Positions 45,401 to 54,015 of a DNA stretch of 64,000 nt are shown piece after piece. The stretch's first letter is position 1, and each line of letters begins with the position of its first letter. The translations under genes and the position numbers were made by a program. Origin of the DNA: Bacteroidota bacterium (lineage in GTDB: Bacteria; Bacteroidota; Bacteroidia; B-17B0; Aurantibacillaceae); the NCBI GenBank assembly GCA_020162035.1, contig JAIUNM010000016.1:24857-88856 (forward strand), in the 5' to 3' direction. The notes under the pieces are model-generated. The model was not told the DNA's origin, made no database searches, and saw only the letters and a program-made list of their open reading frames with translations.

Positions 45401-47575
45401 CCGCTAATTTCAAGCACTCCAAACACAACAGTATGTGCATTAAGTGCTATTAATTTTACTGCAAGTGGTGGCAACAGCATTGTTTGGATTGGCCCCGGTG
45501 GGTTTAATTCTACTTCTTATTCGCCTTCTATTTCATCAGCTAGTTTAGCAAATGCCGGTAACTACACCTTAACTGCTAGTAACTTAACGGGTTGCTCAAG
45601 TTCAACAATAATTTCTGTTACTGTAAACAATTTACCAATTGTAACAGTTAACAATCCTACAATTTGTACAAATGGAAACTTAGTATTTAATGCAAATGGT
45701 GGAAATAATTATTCTTGGCAAGGCCCGTTAGCATTTAATAGTGCTATACAAAACCCAACAATAACTAATGCAACTATTGGCAATTCTGGCAGTTACACTG
45801 TTACAGCAACAGCGCTAAATGGCTGCACAAACACTGCAATAAGTAATGCTACAGTATTTAGCCTACCTTCAATTTCAGTTTCTAATTCAGGGCAAGCATG
45901 CGTTAATGGAAGTGTTAGTTTAAATGCTAATGGCGGTTTAACCTACAGTTGGTCAGGACCTGCAGGATATACTTCAATTATACAAAATCCAGTTATAAAT
46001 AACCTCAACCTTACAAATAACGGATCTTATTCTGTAATTGTTACAAACGCTAATACTTGCACTAATACAGCAATAACTAATGTTACAATAAATCCTTTAC
46101 CTTTAGTAAATATTGGTGTTAACTCTCCAATTTGTGTTGGACAAACTTTAAATTTCATTGGTTCTAGTACAAATAATAATCAATGGTTAGGGCCAAACAA
46201 TTTTACATCAATACAAAGTAATCCAAGTATTAGTAATGTAAATTTAAGCCATAATGGTACATATTCACTTACAGTTACCGATATTAATGGCTGTAAATCT
46301 ACTACAACTGCAATTGTAAACATAAATCCTTTACCGCAAATAATTGCAACAGGAGCAACAGTTTGTGAAGGGCAAACTATTAACTTAAACGCAAGTGGTG
46401 GTTCTACTTATGTTTGGAATGGACCAAATGGTTATACTTCAAACCTGCAAAACCCATCAATACCAAATGCTTTAGTTAGTTTGGCGGGAATATACCAAGT
46501 GCAAGTTACTTCAAGTGCAGGTTGCACTGCTTCAACCAGTGTTAATGTTTCAATAAATAGTGCACCAACTGGCACAACAAGTTCAAATTCTCCAATTTGC
46601 GAAAAAAATAAACTTAATTTATTTTCAAGTTCAGCTAACTCATATTTATGGCAAGGTCCAAATGGATTTACAAGCGTAAACCAAAATCCAGAAATACAAA
46701 ACATTAACACATTAGCAACCGGCAACTACACCTTAACAATTTTTGATGCAATTGGTTGTTATACAAACATTATTACCTCTGTAATTATAAATCCATTACC
46801 AAACATTACATTAAACGCTTCAAAAAGAGAAGCTTGTGTGCCTGAATGTATTATATTTAATGCTGTTTCAAACGCAACTGGTACAAATGTAATTTATAGT
46901 TGGAATTTAGACAGAAGCGAAACTAGTAATATAAATGGAACTACAGCAACTGGTTGTTATAACACAATAGGTGATTTTAGACCTACTGTTTTTGTTTTAG
47001 ACGGTAATGGCTGTTCAAATACAGCAACCGTTTTAGTTACAATGAACCCTTTGCCAACACCTGATTTTATTTATGAACCAAATAAACCAACTTATTTCAA
47101 TAATAATGTTGAGTTTAATTATTTAAAAAATTCAGATAATATTGCAACTTACGAATGGCAAAACAACACAACTACATTTGCATTAACACAAAATCCAACT
47201 TATAAATTTGATGAAATTGGAGAATATACTATCACATTAAATGTTACAACTAACAAAGGTTGTAAAGGTAATGTTACTAAAGTTATTAAAATTGAAGATG
47301 AATTTGCTTTGTTTATACCAAACGCATTTACTCCAAATAATGATGGTATGAATGATATATTTAAACCTAAAGGAACTAATGTGAAAAATTACACTTTGTT
47401 AATTTTTGATAGATGGGGTGAACTTATATTTAAAACAAATGATTTAGATAAAGGTTGGGATGGAACATTTAAAGGTAAAGAATGTCAAAATGGAGTTTAT
47501 ACTTTTAAAGCATCTGCAACGATGGAGGGAGGCAAAGCAAAAGAATTTTTAGGCAGTGTAACATTGCAAAAATAA
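42467..47575 (+). CDS. Giant secreted Ig-repeat adhesin with HYR and type B sorting domain
   Basis: This 1702-residue protein has a signal peptide, a first HYR-like segment (MTCPPSITVNA), a glycine-rich module (about 65-305) like that of the 1029-aa adhesin, an HYR domain (about 308-365, VTSPTITCPSNI) and another HYR-like unit. Then come 13 Ig-like repeats of about 75-80 residues with the pattern C-G, L-ASG, Y-WSGP, QNP, G-Y-VTVT, GC (about 445-1440), two PKD-like domains (about 1445-1600) and a type B sorting domain (IPNAFTPNNDGMNDIF to SVTLQK). This is a long surface fibre exported by T9SS. Expression may be controlled by the GTGAA repeats. Confidence 0.9.
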   Translation: MKIQFQLIFFFILFLFPKLYNAQCLTMTCPPSITVNAASNACAANVVYTQPTVNCLTCATNTQVFTYTGSMQNFVVPAGITAVTILAYGARGGTNTSSAIPPGNGAAMRGSFAVTPLSTLRVLVGESPSISTGNGNGGGGASYVTTSASVALIVAGGGGGSSATTNSTAKNGNTTTTGGNGAAGGGIGGSGGNGGGVGGTGFQSGAGGGFFTNGAVGWSAGSDGKSFMNGGAGGLVAAWAFARGGYGGGGQGSAFVVGGGGGGYSGGGSGGHVTPGGGVGGGGASFNAGVCPSGTTGLSTGHGSVIISYGTSTVAPVLSSGLPSGSSFPVGTTVVTYTAADGAGNTATCSFSVTVKDVTSPTITCPSNINQCTSIVNGIGPTSINDNCPTPAITYSFSGATSGTGVNNASGSSFNPGTTNVTYIATDVSGNTGSCTFSVTTGIAPNLTITASSLSVCPSNTVSLTASGANTYTWSGGITNSIPFSPASTTVYTVTGTSAGGCTSTATQTITLNPLPIINITNPTSCVGGTINFSASGGGTYLWSGPNSFTSNIQNPQINNAQTTMNGAYSVTVTTALGCSSVAISNVSVSAIPAPAIGSNTPCLGATLNLTTSVANSYTWSGPSAFNSNLQNPNILNVTAANAGIYTLTVINASGCLGTTTISVGFNSLPTPIATSNGTYCVGQTITLNGSGGVSANWSGPSGYSSTSFTSSILSASIANNGVYTLVVTGANSCTNSTTTNILINTLPIITVNNPTACVNGNLVFNATGGVSYNWQGPLSFNNATQNPTISLVSLSNAGTYSVIVTGANSCTNIATSNALVYSLPLVSTSNLSVCIGGSITLNSSGANTYTWNGPNLFTSNNQNPIIPNASTLNMGAYTVTGASAQGCINTSVSNVSVGLSVLPSISSNTPCVGTNLNLSTGAAISYTWSGPSGFNSSLQNPVVNNSNIINAGTYSITSISAAGCIASNTLAVTINTLPLISSTPNTTVCALSAINFTASGGNSIVWIGPGGFNSTSYSPSISSASLANAGNYTLTASNLTGCSSSTIISVTVNNLPIVTVNNPTICTNGNLVFNANGGNNYSWQGPLAFNSAIQNPTITNATIGNSGSYTVTATALNGCTNTAISNATVFSLPSISVSNSGQACVNGSVSLNANGGLTYSWSGPAGYTSIIQNPVINNLNLTNNGSYSVIVTNANTCTNTAITNVTINPLPLVNIGVNSPICVGQTLNFIGSSTNNNQWLGPNNFTSIQSNPSISNVNLSHNGTYSLTVTDINGCKSTTTAIVNINPLPQIIATGATVCEGQTINLNASGGSTYVWNGPNGYTSNLQNPSIPNALVSLAGIYQVQVTSSAGCTASTSVNVSINSAPTGTTSSNSPICEKNKLNLFSSSANSYLWQGPNGFTSVNQNPEIQNINTLATGNYTLTIFDAIGCYTNIITSVIINPLPNITLNASKREACVPECIIFNAVSNATGTNVIYSWNLDRSETSNINGTTATGCYNTIGDFRPTVFVLDGNGCSNTATVLVTMNPLPTPDFIYEPNKPTYFNNNVEFNYLKNSDNIATYEWQNNTTTFALTQNPTYKFDEIGEYTITLNVTTNKGCKGNVTKVIKIEDEFALFIPNAFTPNNDGMNDIFKPKGTNVKNYTLLIFDRWGELIFKTNDLDKGWDGTFKGKECQNGVYTFKASATMEGGKAKEFLGSVTLQK
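44246..46560 (+). repeat. Higher-order repeat of about 930 bp (310 aa, four Ig units) inside the adhesin
   Basis: Ig units 3-6 match units 7-10 in order, with an offset of about 927-930 bases. Unit 3 and unit 7 both start with SNTPC-G; units 5 and 9 share VNNPT-C-NGNLVFNA (44720 and 45647). Units 11-12 start a third copy at about 46113. The period is exact to a few codons. Confidence 0.7.
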
Positions 47576-47603
47576 AATATACTAATTAACTAAGTATTTT
47601 ATT

Positions 47604-47611
47604 TATTTTTG
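47604..47611 (+). promoter_or_regulatory. -7 box TATTTTTG of kynU
   Basis: This perfect TAnnTTTG element ends 5 bases before the kynU ATG. The string TATTTTTGTTGCTATG recurs with one change before the small gene at 56346. Confidence 0.6.
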
Positions 47612-47616
47612 TTGCT

Positions 47617-48882
47617 ATGGCACAGTTTCAAAACACAATTTTGTTTGCAAACGAACAAGATCAAAAAGACGAATTAAAAAATTACCGTAACCAATTCTAT
47701 TTCCCACAACATAATAACGAGCCTGTTGTTTATTTTACAGGCAACTCGTTAGGTTTACAACCCAAACAAACTAAAAGTTATATTGAGCAAGAGTTAAATG
47801 ATTGGGCTAAATTTGGTGTTGAAGGTCATTTTTTAGCTAAAAATCCATGGATGCCATACCACGAACTATTAACTGATAAAATGGCAAAAATAGTGGGAGC
47901 ATTACCATCTGAAGTTATTATGATGAACCAGCTAACCGTTAATTTGCATTTATTAATGGTTAGTTTTTACCAGCCAACTAAACAACGTTATAAAATATTG
48001 TGTGAAGCAAAAGCTTTTCCAAGTGATCAATACGCTTTGCAAAGTCAATTAAATTTCCATGGGTTTAATAGTGATGATGCATTAATTGAAGTGGCTCCAC
48101 GCGAAGGCGAATATCACATAAGAATTGAAGATATTTTAACTGAAATTGAAAAAAATAAAGACAGCATTGCCTTAATTTTAATTGGTGGCGTAAATTATTT
48201 TTCGGGCCAAGTATTTGATATGAAAAGTATTACAAACGCTGGACATAAAGCTGGTGCAATTGTAGGTTTTGATTTAGCTCACGCAGCTGGAAATATAAAA
48301 CTTGAACTACATAATTGGGGTGTAGATTTTGCTGCGTGGTGCAGTTATAAATATTTAAATAGTGGGCCAGGGAGTGTTGCAGGTGCTTTTATACATGAAA
48401 AGCATCATCAAAACACAAACCTTCCATTATTTGCTGGTTGGTGGGGCCATGATAAAAAAACAAGGTTTTTAATGGATAAGAAATTTATTCCAATGCAAAA
48501 TGCTGAACGTTGGCAGTTAAGTAATGCTCCAATATTAAGTATGGCAGCTTGTTTAAGTAGTTTAAGTATTTTTGATGAGGTAGGTATGGATAAACTCATA
48601 TTAAAAAGTAATCAATTAACAGCTTATTTAGAATATATTGTAAATGAGATTAATAAAGAAAAAAATAATTGCTTACAAATAATTACCCCTATAGAAAACA
48701 GAGGTTGCCAAATTAGCATAGTTGCAAATGGCTACGGTAAAGATTTATATAATAATTTAATTGAAAATGGAGTTATACCAGATTGGAGAGAACCTAATGT
48801 AATTAGGTGCGCACCTGTTCCTTTGTATAACAATTTTACCGATATATATCGTTTTGGAGCCGTTTTATCTAAAATACTTTAG
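47617..48882 (+). CDS. kynU: Kynureninase
   Basis: This 421-residue pyridoxal-phosphate enzyme cleaves kynurenine to anthranilate and alanine, or 3-hydroxykynurenine to 3-hydroxyanthranilate. Diagnostic segments are YFTGNSLGLQPKQ, MNQLTVNLHLLM, VGFDLAHAAGN (aspartate binding the PLP ring) and WCSYKYLNSGPG with the PLP lysine. The C-terminal part has RGCQISIV and NVIRCAPVPLYN. It stands alone; no tryptophan dioxygenase, kynurenine monooxygenase or 3-HAO gene is in the window. It is likely used in tryptophan degradation or NAD synthesis. Confidence 0.97.
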   Translation: MAQFQNTILFANEQDQKDELKNYRNQFYFPQHNNEPVVYFTGNSLGLQPKQTKSYIEQELNDWAKFGVEGHFLAKNPWMPYHELLTDKMAKIVGALPSEVIMMNQLTVNLHLLMVSFYQPTKQRYKILCEAKAFPSDQYALQSQLNFHGFNSDDALIEVAPREGEYHIRIEDILTEIEKNKDSIALILIGGVNYFSGQVFDMKSITNAGHKAGAIVGFDLAHAAGNIKLELHNWGVDFAAWCSYKYLNSGPGSVAGAFIHEKHHQNTNLPLFAGWWGHDKKTRFLMDKKFIPMQNAERWQLSNAPILSMAACLSSLSIFDEVGMDKLILKSNQLTAYLEYIVNEINKEKNNCLQIITPIENRGCQISIVANGYGKDLYNNLIENGVIPDWREPNVIRCAPVPLYNNFTDIYRFGAVLSKIL

Positions 48883-48917
48883 ATTTATGTTAAAATAGTT
48901 AAATTTGAGTGTTATGT

Positions 48918-48935
48918 AAAATACTAATGTATTTT
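48918..48935. promoter_or_regulatory. Inverted repeat AAAATAC-TAAT-GTATTTT between kynU and the PP2C gene
   Basis: This perfect 7-bp inverted repeat has a 4-base centre, 39 bases upstream of the ATG at 48974. It lacks GC pairs and a T-run, so an operator is more likely than a terminator. Confidence 0.3.
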
Positions 48936-48973
48936 AATGAAACTGACCCAAAATATAACTAATACCGTAAATA

Positions 48974-51900
48974 ATGAAAGTGGATCAATTAAGGGAAACT
49001 GAAATTATACGGCAACTAAACTCATTACGGAGTAATTTAGGAATTAACCTAATATTGCTATTTTCTTTTATTTCTTTTAATTATACTAAGGCACAATCAG
49101 AAACCGAAGCTATAATTGATGTAGTAAACACACGAAGTATAGGTACACCATTTATTACATCATTTTTTCAAGACCCAAAAGGGTATATTTGGTTAGGCAC
49201 TACAAGTGGATTATCTCGATATGACGGATATGTGTTTAAAAAATATACTCATATTCCAAACGATACCTCTTCAATCCATTGGCCGTCAATATTTTGTTTT
49301 TCTAATTTAAATAAAAATGATTTTTTAATTGGTACTGGTAATGGTTTAAGTTGGTATCATTACGCAGAAAATAGATTTAGTAAAATTCCTTTTGATAAAA
49401 AACAATTTTACTCTGATGAAAAAATTCAAATAAAAGCTATAGTCACCGGCTCTGATGGCACTAAAATTTTAGCTACAAAACATGGACTTTTGCAGTATAA
49501 CCAAAAAGAAAACAAAATCGAAATAATTAAACATGGTAAATCAACTTTGTTAAATGAGTGGGATGTAATGTCTATTTATGCTGACAAAAAAGGAAACGTT
49601 TGGGCAGGCTGTAAAAAGGATAATAATTTTGGAAGTATAGATCTTGCAGTATTTAAATGCAATATTAACAAACACTCAGTTATTAAATTTGAAATTGCAA
49701 ACAAAGGCGGAAGCGCTAATTTAAATGGCATAGCCGAAGATTATTTGGGTAATATTTGGGTAAGCGTTGATGATGGTTTAATTTCTATTAACACAAGTAG
49801 CAATAAGCAGCAATTTTTTAAAGCTCCAAATAATTGGTTCTCAAATATTACCTTTCATTTAACTAAAGATAATACAATATGGCAATGTTTTTGGAGTTTT
49901 GGGGTAACTTCATTTGATATTGACAAAAAACAATTTAAAACCTACTCAAACAATCCTGCAAACCCAAACTCTTTAATGAGTAATAAAGTTTGGGCTTTAT
50001 TTAAAGATGATAATGATATTCTTTGGATTGGATCCGATATTGGTTTACAAAAAATAACAAATCGCAAACCTGATTTACAAATAATTCAAAAAAATTATGA
50101 TGATCCAAAAAATTCATTTCAAAATAATTTTGTAAAAGCAAGTTATGCTAGTAAGTTTAACAATCATTTAGTGTATGTTGCAATTGATGGCGAAGGCTTT
50201 TCAATTTTTAATGAAAAAACGAAAAAAACTATTAATGCAGGGCCGCATGCACTAAATTTAAACTCCGAAAGATTTATAAATCGATTTTTTGAATACAGTG
50301 CTACTGAATTTTTTGTACTTGGTCAATATAATTTTCAAAAAGTTACTATAGATAATGATGGTAATATAAAAAAAATAAAAGGTTATTTTCCTGATCAATC
50401 TTATAATTTTCAGTCTTGCATTATAAATCCTTCTAATAAAAATCAGTTAATTGTAGTTAGCACAAAAAAACTTTTTTTATTTGATTTAATTACCGAAAAA
50501 ATAACAGAAATTAATAATCCAATTTTAGAAAATGTATATTTAAATAATTGTGTAATTATTGAAAATAAATTAATTATAACAAATAATAATTCAATAATTC
50601 AATATAATCCTAAAAATCAAAACGCAGAAAAAATAGACATTCCTGACGCTGGAAATATTTTTGATGTAACTAAATATCAAGACAGTTGTTACTTACTTTT
50701 AACTCAACATTTAGGCTTAGTAAAGTTTAATTTTATATCTAAACAAAATCAAACAGTTTTAACTCCTAACTTAGATTATTTTCCAAAAGGCAACAATATA
50801 ATAAAATACAAAACTGCTTATTGGATGTCTTCATCAACAGGCTTAATAAAGTGGAATTATTTAACCAACGAGTTGAGGGTGTTTGATATAGAAGATGGCT
50901 TACCATCAAACCTAATATTTAATTTAAGTGAAAAAGATGGTTATTTATATTTGGGCACACAACAAGGTTTAGTAATTTTTAATCCAGATTTTCAAACCTC
51001 ACATTTTAATTTGCCAAAAGTTGATGTAACTAGCTTAAATGTTTTAAATGATAATTCAAAATTTCTTAATCCCGAAAATGGTTCAGAAATTACTTTAACC
51101 GAAAATCAAAACAGTATTAAAATAGATTTTACCTTACTTGATTTTAATTTACCCGAAAAAAATAAATATAAATTTAAGTTTTCTCCATTAAATGATGATT
51201 GGCTAGAACCAATTGCTGGCAACAATGTAATATATAATTCATTAAATCCTGGCACTTATAAGTTTGAATTAATTGGAGCTAACTCCGATCAAAGCTGGAG
51301 TTCAGATTCATTTACATTAACTATAAATATTGTCCCTCCTTTTTACAAAGCTAAATGGTTTACGTATTTAATTGTTAGCTTTATTGCAATTTCAGTTTTT
51401 TTAATTTTTTATATTCGTAACAAATCATTAGAAAAAAATAAAATTGTTCTCGAAAAAATTATAAAAGAACGTACTTCAGAAATTCAAGAACAAAGAATAG
51501 AATTATTAGATAGTATTAATTATGCACGCAGGTTACAAAGAGCAATTTTTGTTGGAAAAGAAACATTAAGTTCTGAATTAACAAATAGTTTTATTTTTTA
51601 TAGACCTAAAGATAAAATAAGCGGCGACTTTTTTTGGGTTGGTAAATTAAAAGAAAACTTAGTTGTGTTTTGTGGCGATTGTACAGGCCATGGTGTACCA
51701 GGTGCAATGTTAAGCATAATAGGAACTTCGTTATTAAATAAAATTGTTTACGAAGAATTTATCGTTGACCCTGGTCAAATTTTAACGCGTTTAAATTTTT
51801 TATTTTACCATCAATTAAATTTAAAAGAAACTAATATAAGAGATGGCATGGATGCCAGTGTTTTAGTATTAAATTCAAACAACAAAAATGTACTATTTTC

Positions 51901-52240
51901 TGGCGCTAAACAAGATTTGGTTTATTTTTCCAATAATCAAATACAAGAAGTTAAAGCAACTAGAAATTCAATTGGTGAAAATGACATTACAGAATTTAAC
52001 TCTACATATTTAGAATTTGTTCCAAATAGAACATTTTATTTGTATAGCGATGGTGCTAAAGATCAATTTGGTGGACCAAATAACAAAAAGTATTCGAGTG
52101 CAAGATTAAAAAATTTATTGCATGATAATCATTTGCTTTCTTTTAACGATCAATCAAATTTAATTGATAAAGAATTAACTGAATGGCAAGGAGACAAATC
52201 GCAAACAGACGATATATTAGTTATAGGGCTTAAGTTTTAA
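48974..52240 (+). CDS. Two-component-type propeller protein with SpoIIE/PP2C phosphatase output
   Basis: This 1088-residue protein has a hydrophobic export segment (about 24-40), two-component propeller repeats (to about 690, e.g. DPKGYIWLGTTSGLSRYDG, WALFKDDNDILWIGSD), a Y_Y_Y domain (about 715-785), one membrane helix (about 795-815), a coiled coil (about 815-860) and a SpoIIE-type PP2C domain (about 870-1088) with PKDKISGDFFWVGK, VVFCGDCTGHGVPGAMLSIIG and DGMDASVLVL holding metal aspartates, and a C-terminal DDILVIGLKF. An external signal sensed by the propeller would control dephosphorylation of a partner protein. The SiaC-like protein at 8017 is a candidate substrate. Confidence 0.9.
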   Translation: MKVDQLRETEIIRQLNSLRSNLGINLILLFSFISFNYTKAQSETEAIIDVVNTRSIGTPFITSFFQDPKGYIWLGTTSGLSRYDGYVFKKYTHIPNDTSSIHWPSIFCFSNLNKNDFLIGTGNGLSWYHYAENRFSKIPFDKKQFYSDEKIQIKAIVTGSDGTKILATKHGLLQYNQKENKIEIIKHGKSTLLNEWDVMSIYADKKGNVWAGCKKDNNFGSIDLAVFKCNINKHSVIKFEIANKGGSANLNGIAEDYLGNIWVSVDDGLISINTSSNKQQFFKAPNNWFSNITFHLTKDNTIWQCFWSFGVTSFDIDKKQFKTYSNNPANPNSLMSNKVWALFKDDNDILWIGSDIGLQKITNRKPDLQIIQKNYDDPKNSFQNNFVKASYASKFNNHLVYVAIDGEGFSIFNEKTKKTINAGPHALNLNSERFINRFFEYSATEFFVLGQYNFQKVTIDNDGNIKKIKGYFPDQSYNFQSCIINPSNKNQLIVVSTKKLFLFDLITEKITEINNPILENVYLNNCVIIENKLIITNNNSIIQYNPKNQNAEKIDIPDAGNIFDVTKYQDSCYLLLTQHLGLVKFNFISKQNQTVLTPNLDYFPKGNNIIKYKTAYWMSSSTGLIKWNYLTNELRVFDIEDGLPSNLIFNLSEKDGYLYLGTQQGLVIFNPDFQTSHFNLPKVDVTSLNVLNDNSKFLNPENGSEITLTENQNSIKIDFTLLDFNLPEKNKYKFKFSPLNDDWLEPIAGNNVIYNSLNPGTYKFELIGANSDQSWSSDSFTLTINIVPPFYKAKWFTYLIVSFIAISVFLIFYIRNKSLEKNKIVLEKIIKERTSEIQEQRIELLDSINYARRLQRAIFVGKETLSSELTNSFIFYRPKDKISGDFFWVGKLKENLVVFCGDCTGHGVPGAMLSIIGTSLLNKIVYEEFIVDPGQILTRLNFLFYHQLNLKETNIRDGMDASVLVLNSNNKNVLFSGAKQDLVYFSNNQIQEVKATRNSIGENDITEFNSTYLEFVPNRTFYLYSDGAKDQFGGPNNKKYSSARLKNLLHDNHLLSFNDQSNLIDKELTEWQGDKSQTDDILVIGLKF

Positions 52241-52583
52241 TTTCAACACTTACATTTTTCACATTTCCATTCATTGGAGGTAATAACTTTGTTACTTTAA
52301 CATGCAAGTTATTTAAACTTGGAAATGTATCTTTAATTTCATTATAAATTCTTAAACAAACATCTTCAATTAATTTACTTCTAATTGCCATTTGTTTTTT
52401 TGAAATTTCATAAATATTACAATAATCTATAGTTAAGTTAAGATCATCTTTTAATGCGGCATTTAAAAAATTAACTTCCATGTAAACATCAACTATATAA
52501 TTTCCGCCAATTTTTCCTTCTTCATCTAAACAACCATGGTAAGCATACAATTCTATACCTTCAATATTAATTTTATTTACCAT
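52230..52583 (-). CDS. folB: Dihydroneopterin aldolase
   Basis: This 117-residue enzyme converts 7,8-dihydroneopterin to 6-hydroxymethyl-dihydropterin in folate synthesis. It has the family segments NIEGIELYAYHGCLDEEGKIGG, NYIVDVYMEV, LTIDYCNIYEIS, LIEDVCLRIYNEI and VTKLLPPMNGNVKNVSVEI. Length is normal. It follows the aminotransferase by 7 bases and its end overlaps the convergent PP2C gene by 11 bases. Confidence 0.95.
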   Translation of the reverse strand: MVNKINIEGIELYAYHGCLDEEGKIGGNYIVDVYMEVNFLNAALKDDLNLTIDYCNIYEISKKQMAIRSKLIEDVCLRIYNEIKDTFPSLNNLHVKVTKLLPPMNGNVKNVSVEIKT

Positions 52584-52590
52584 AAATTAA

Positions 52591-53787
52591 TTAGGTTAAT
52601 TTTTCAAGTGCTTTTTTCATTCGGTTTAATGCTTCTGTAAGTATAGTTTCGCTTGTTGCATAACTAAATCTAATATAATTATCTTCGCCAAAAGCTGCAC
52701 CAGGTACTAATGCAACATGTGCTTCTTCTAATAAATATAAACTTAAATCGGTAGCATTTTTAACAGTAAAGCCATTATAACTTTTTCCAAAAAAATAACT
52801 TACTTCAGGATAAACATAAAACGCACCTTCTGGCACATTAGTTTTTAAGCCTTTAATTTCTTTCATTAATTTTAATACCAAATCTCTTCGTTTTAAAAAT
52901 TCATCGGTCATAGGTTTTATATAGGTATTAAAATCTAATTCCATTGCTTTATGCATTGCCTTTTGTGTTATACTACAAGTTGCAGATGTAAACTGGCCTT
53001 GCATTTTATCACATGCCTGAGCAATCCATTTTGGAGCAGCCATTATACCTCCGCGCCATCCTGTCATTGCAAAACCTTTACTTACTCCATTTATAGTAAT
53101 TACTCTATCTTTTATAAAATCAAATTGAGCAAAGCTTTCATGTCCGCCAACAAAATTAATGTGTTCATATATTTCATCGCTTAAAATATATAAATCTGGG
53201 TAGCTTGCAACTATATCGGCTAATGCTTTTAACTCATTTTTACTATATACACTCCCTGTTGGGTTACAAGGCGTGCTAATCATTATTAATTTAGTTTTAT
53301 TAGTAATCGCATCTTTTAGTTGTTGTGGCGTAATTTTATAATCACTTTCTATTCCAGTATTTACAATAATTGGTTTACCACCTGCTAATTTTAAAATTTC
53401 TAAATAACTTACCCAATAAGGTGCGGGTACTATAACCTCATCACCATCATTAACCAAACATAAAACAGCGTTAGCAATGCTTTGTTTTGCACCGGTGCTA
53501 ACAACAATTTCATCGGTTGTATAATCCAAATTATTATCTCTTTTAAATTTTTTACAAATTGCTTCACGTAGTTCAACGTATCCGCTAACATGTGTATAAT
53601 AGCTAAAATTATCATCAATAGCTTTTTTGGCTGCATCTTTAATAATTTGAGGGGTAGCAAAATCAGGCTCACCAAGGCTTAAAGAAATAATATCAATACC
53701 ATTAGCTTTTAATTCTCTGCTTTTACGCGCCATTGCAATAGTTTGCGATTCTGCAATAGAATTTACTCTGTTAGATAATTTTGACAT
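52591..53787 (-). CDS. Class I pyridoxal-phosphate aminotransferase (aspartate type)
   Basis: This 398-residue enzyme has the class I/II aminotransferase pattern: ISLSLGEPDFATPQ, YTHVSGYVELREA, STGAKQSIANA, PAPYWVSYLEI, STPCNPTGSVYS, LSDEIYEHINF and the PLP lysine in NGVSKGFAMTGWRGG, plus PGAAFGEDNYIRFSYA. This is the subgroup of bacterial aspartate aminotransferases (AspC/AatA, fold type I gamma). Substrate preference cannot be read from the sequence alone. It is the first gene of a two-gene unit with folB, with its own promoter box. Confidence 0.95.
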   Translation of the reverse strand: MSKLSNRVNSIAESQTIAMARKSRELKANGIDIISLSLGEPDFATPQIIKDAAKKAIDDNFSYYTHVSGYVELREAICKKFKRDNNLDYTTDEIVVSTGAKQSIANAVLCLVNDGDEVIVPAPYWVSYLEILKLAGGKPIIVNTGIESDYKITPQQLKDAITNKTKLIMISTPCNPTGSVYSKNELKALADIVASYPDLYILSDEIYEHINFVGGHESFAQFDFIKDRVITINGVSKGFAMTGWRGGIMAAPKWIAQACDKMQGQFTSATCSITQKAMHKAMELDFNTYIKPMTDEFLKRRDLVLKLMKEIKGLKTNVPEGAFYVYPEVSYFFGKSYNGFTVKNATDLSLYLLEEAHVALVPGAAFGEDNYIRFSYATSETILTEALNRMKKALEKLT

Positions 53788-53804
53788 AATGTTAATTTAA
53801 ATAG

Positions 53805-53812
53805 CAAATCTA
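53805..53812 (-). promoter_or_regulatory. -7 box TAGATTTG of the aminotransferase-folB unit
   Basis: This perfect TAnnTTTG element lies 17 bases before the ATG at 53787. Confidence 0.5.
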
Positions 53813-54015
53813 ATAACAATTAACTAAAAAACTAAACATTAAGATTATGTAATTTTATTCAAGATTCCGTATAGAGTTGCTTAAAAAATTCGCAAAACTT
53901 AAGTATGAACTAAATATTTAGAGAAGTTTTTATTTAAATGGTTGTTTTAATGAGTAAACTATTTGGTAAATGGATTTAATTTAAATACTTTTAACAAAAG
54001 AAAACAGATTATTTT

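Noticed and set aside
48918..48935. Inverted repeat after kynU as a terminator
   Set aside because: The stem has almost no GC pairs and no T-run follows; kept only as a possible operator.
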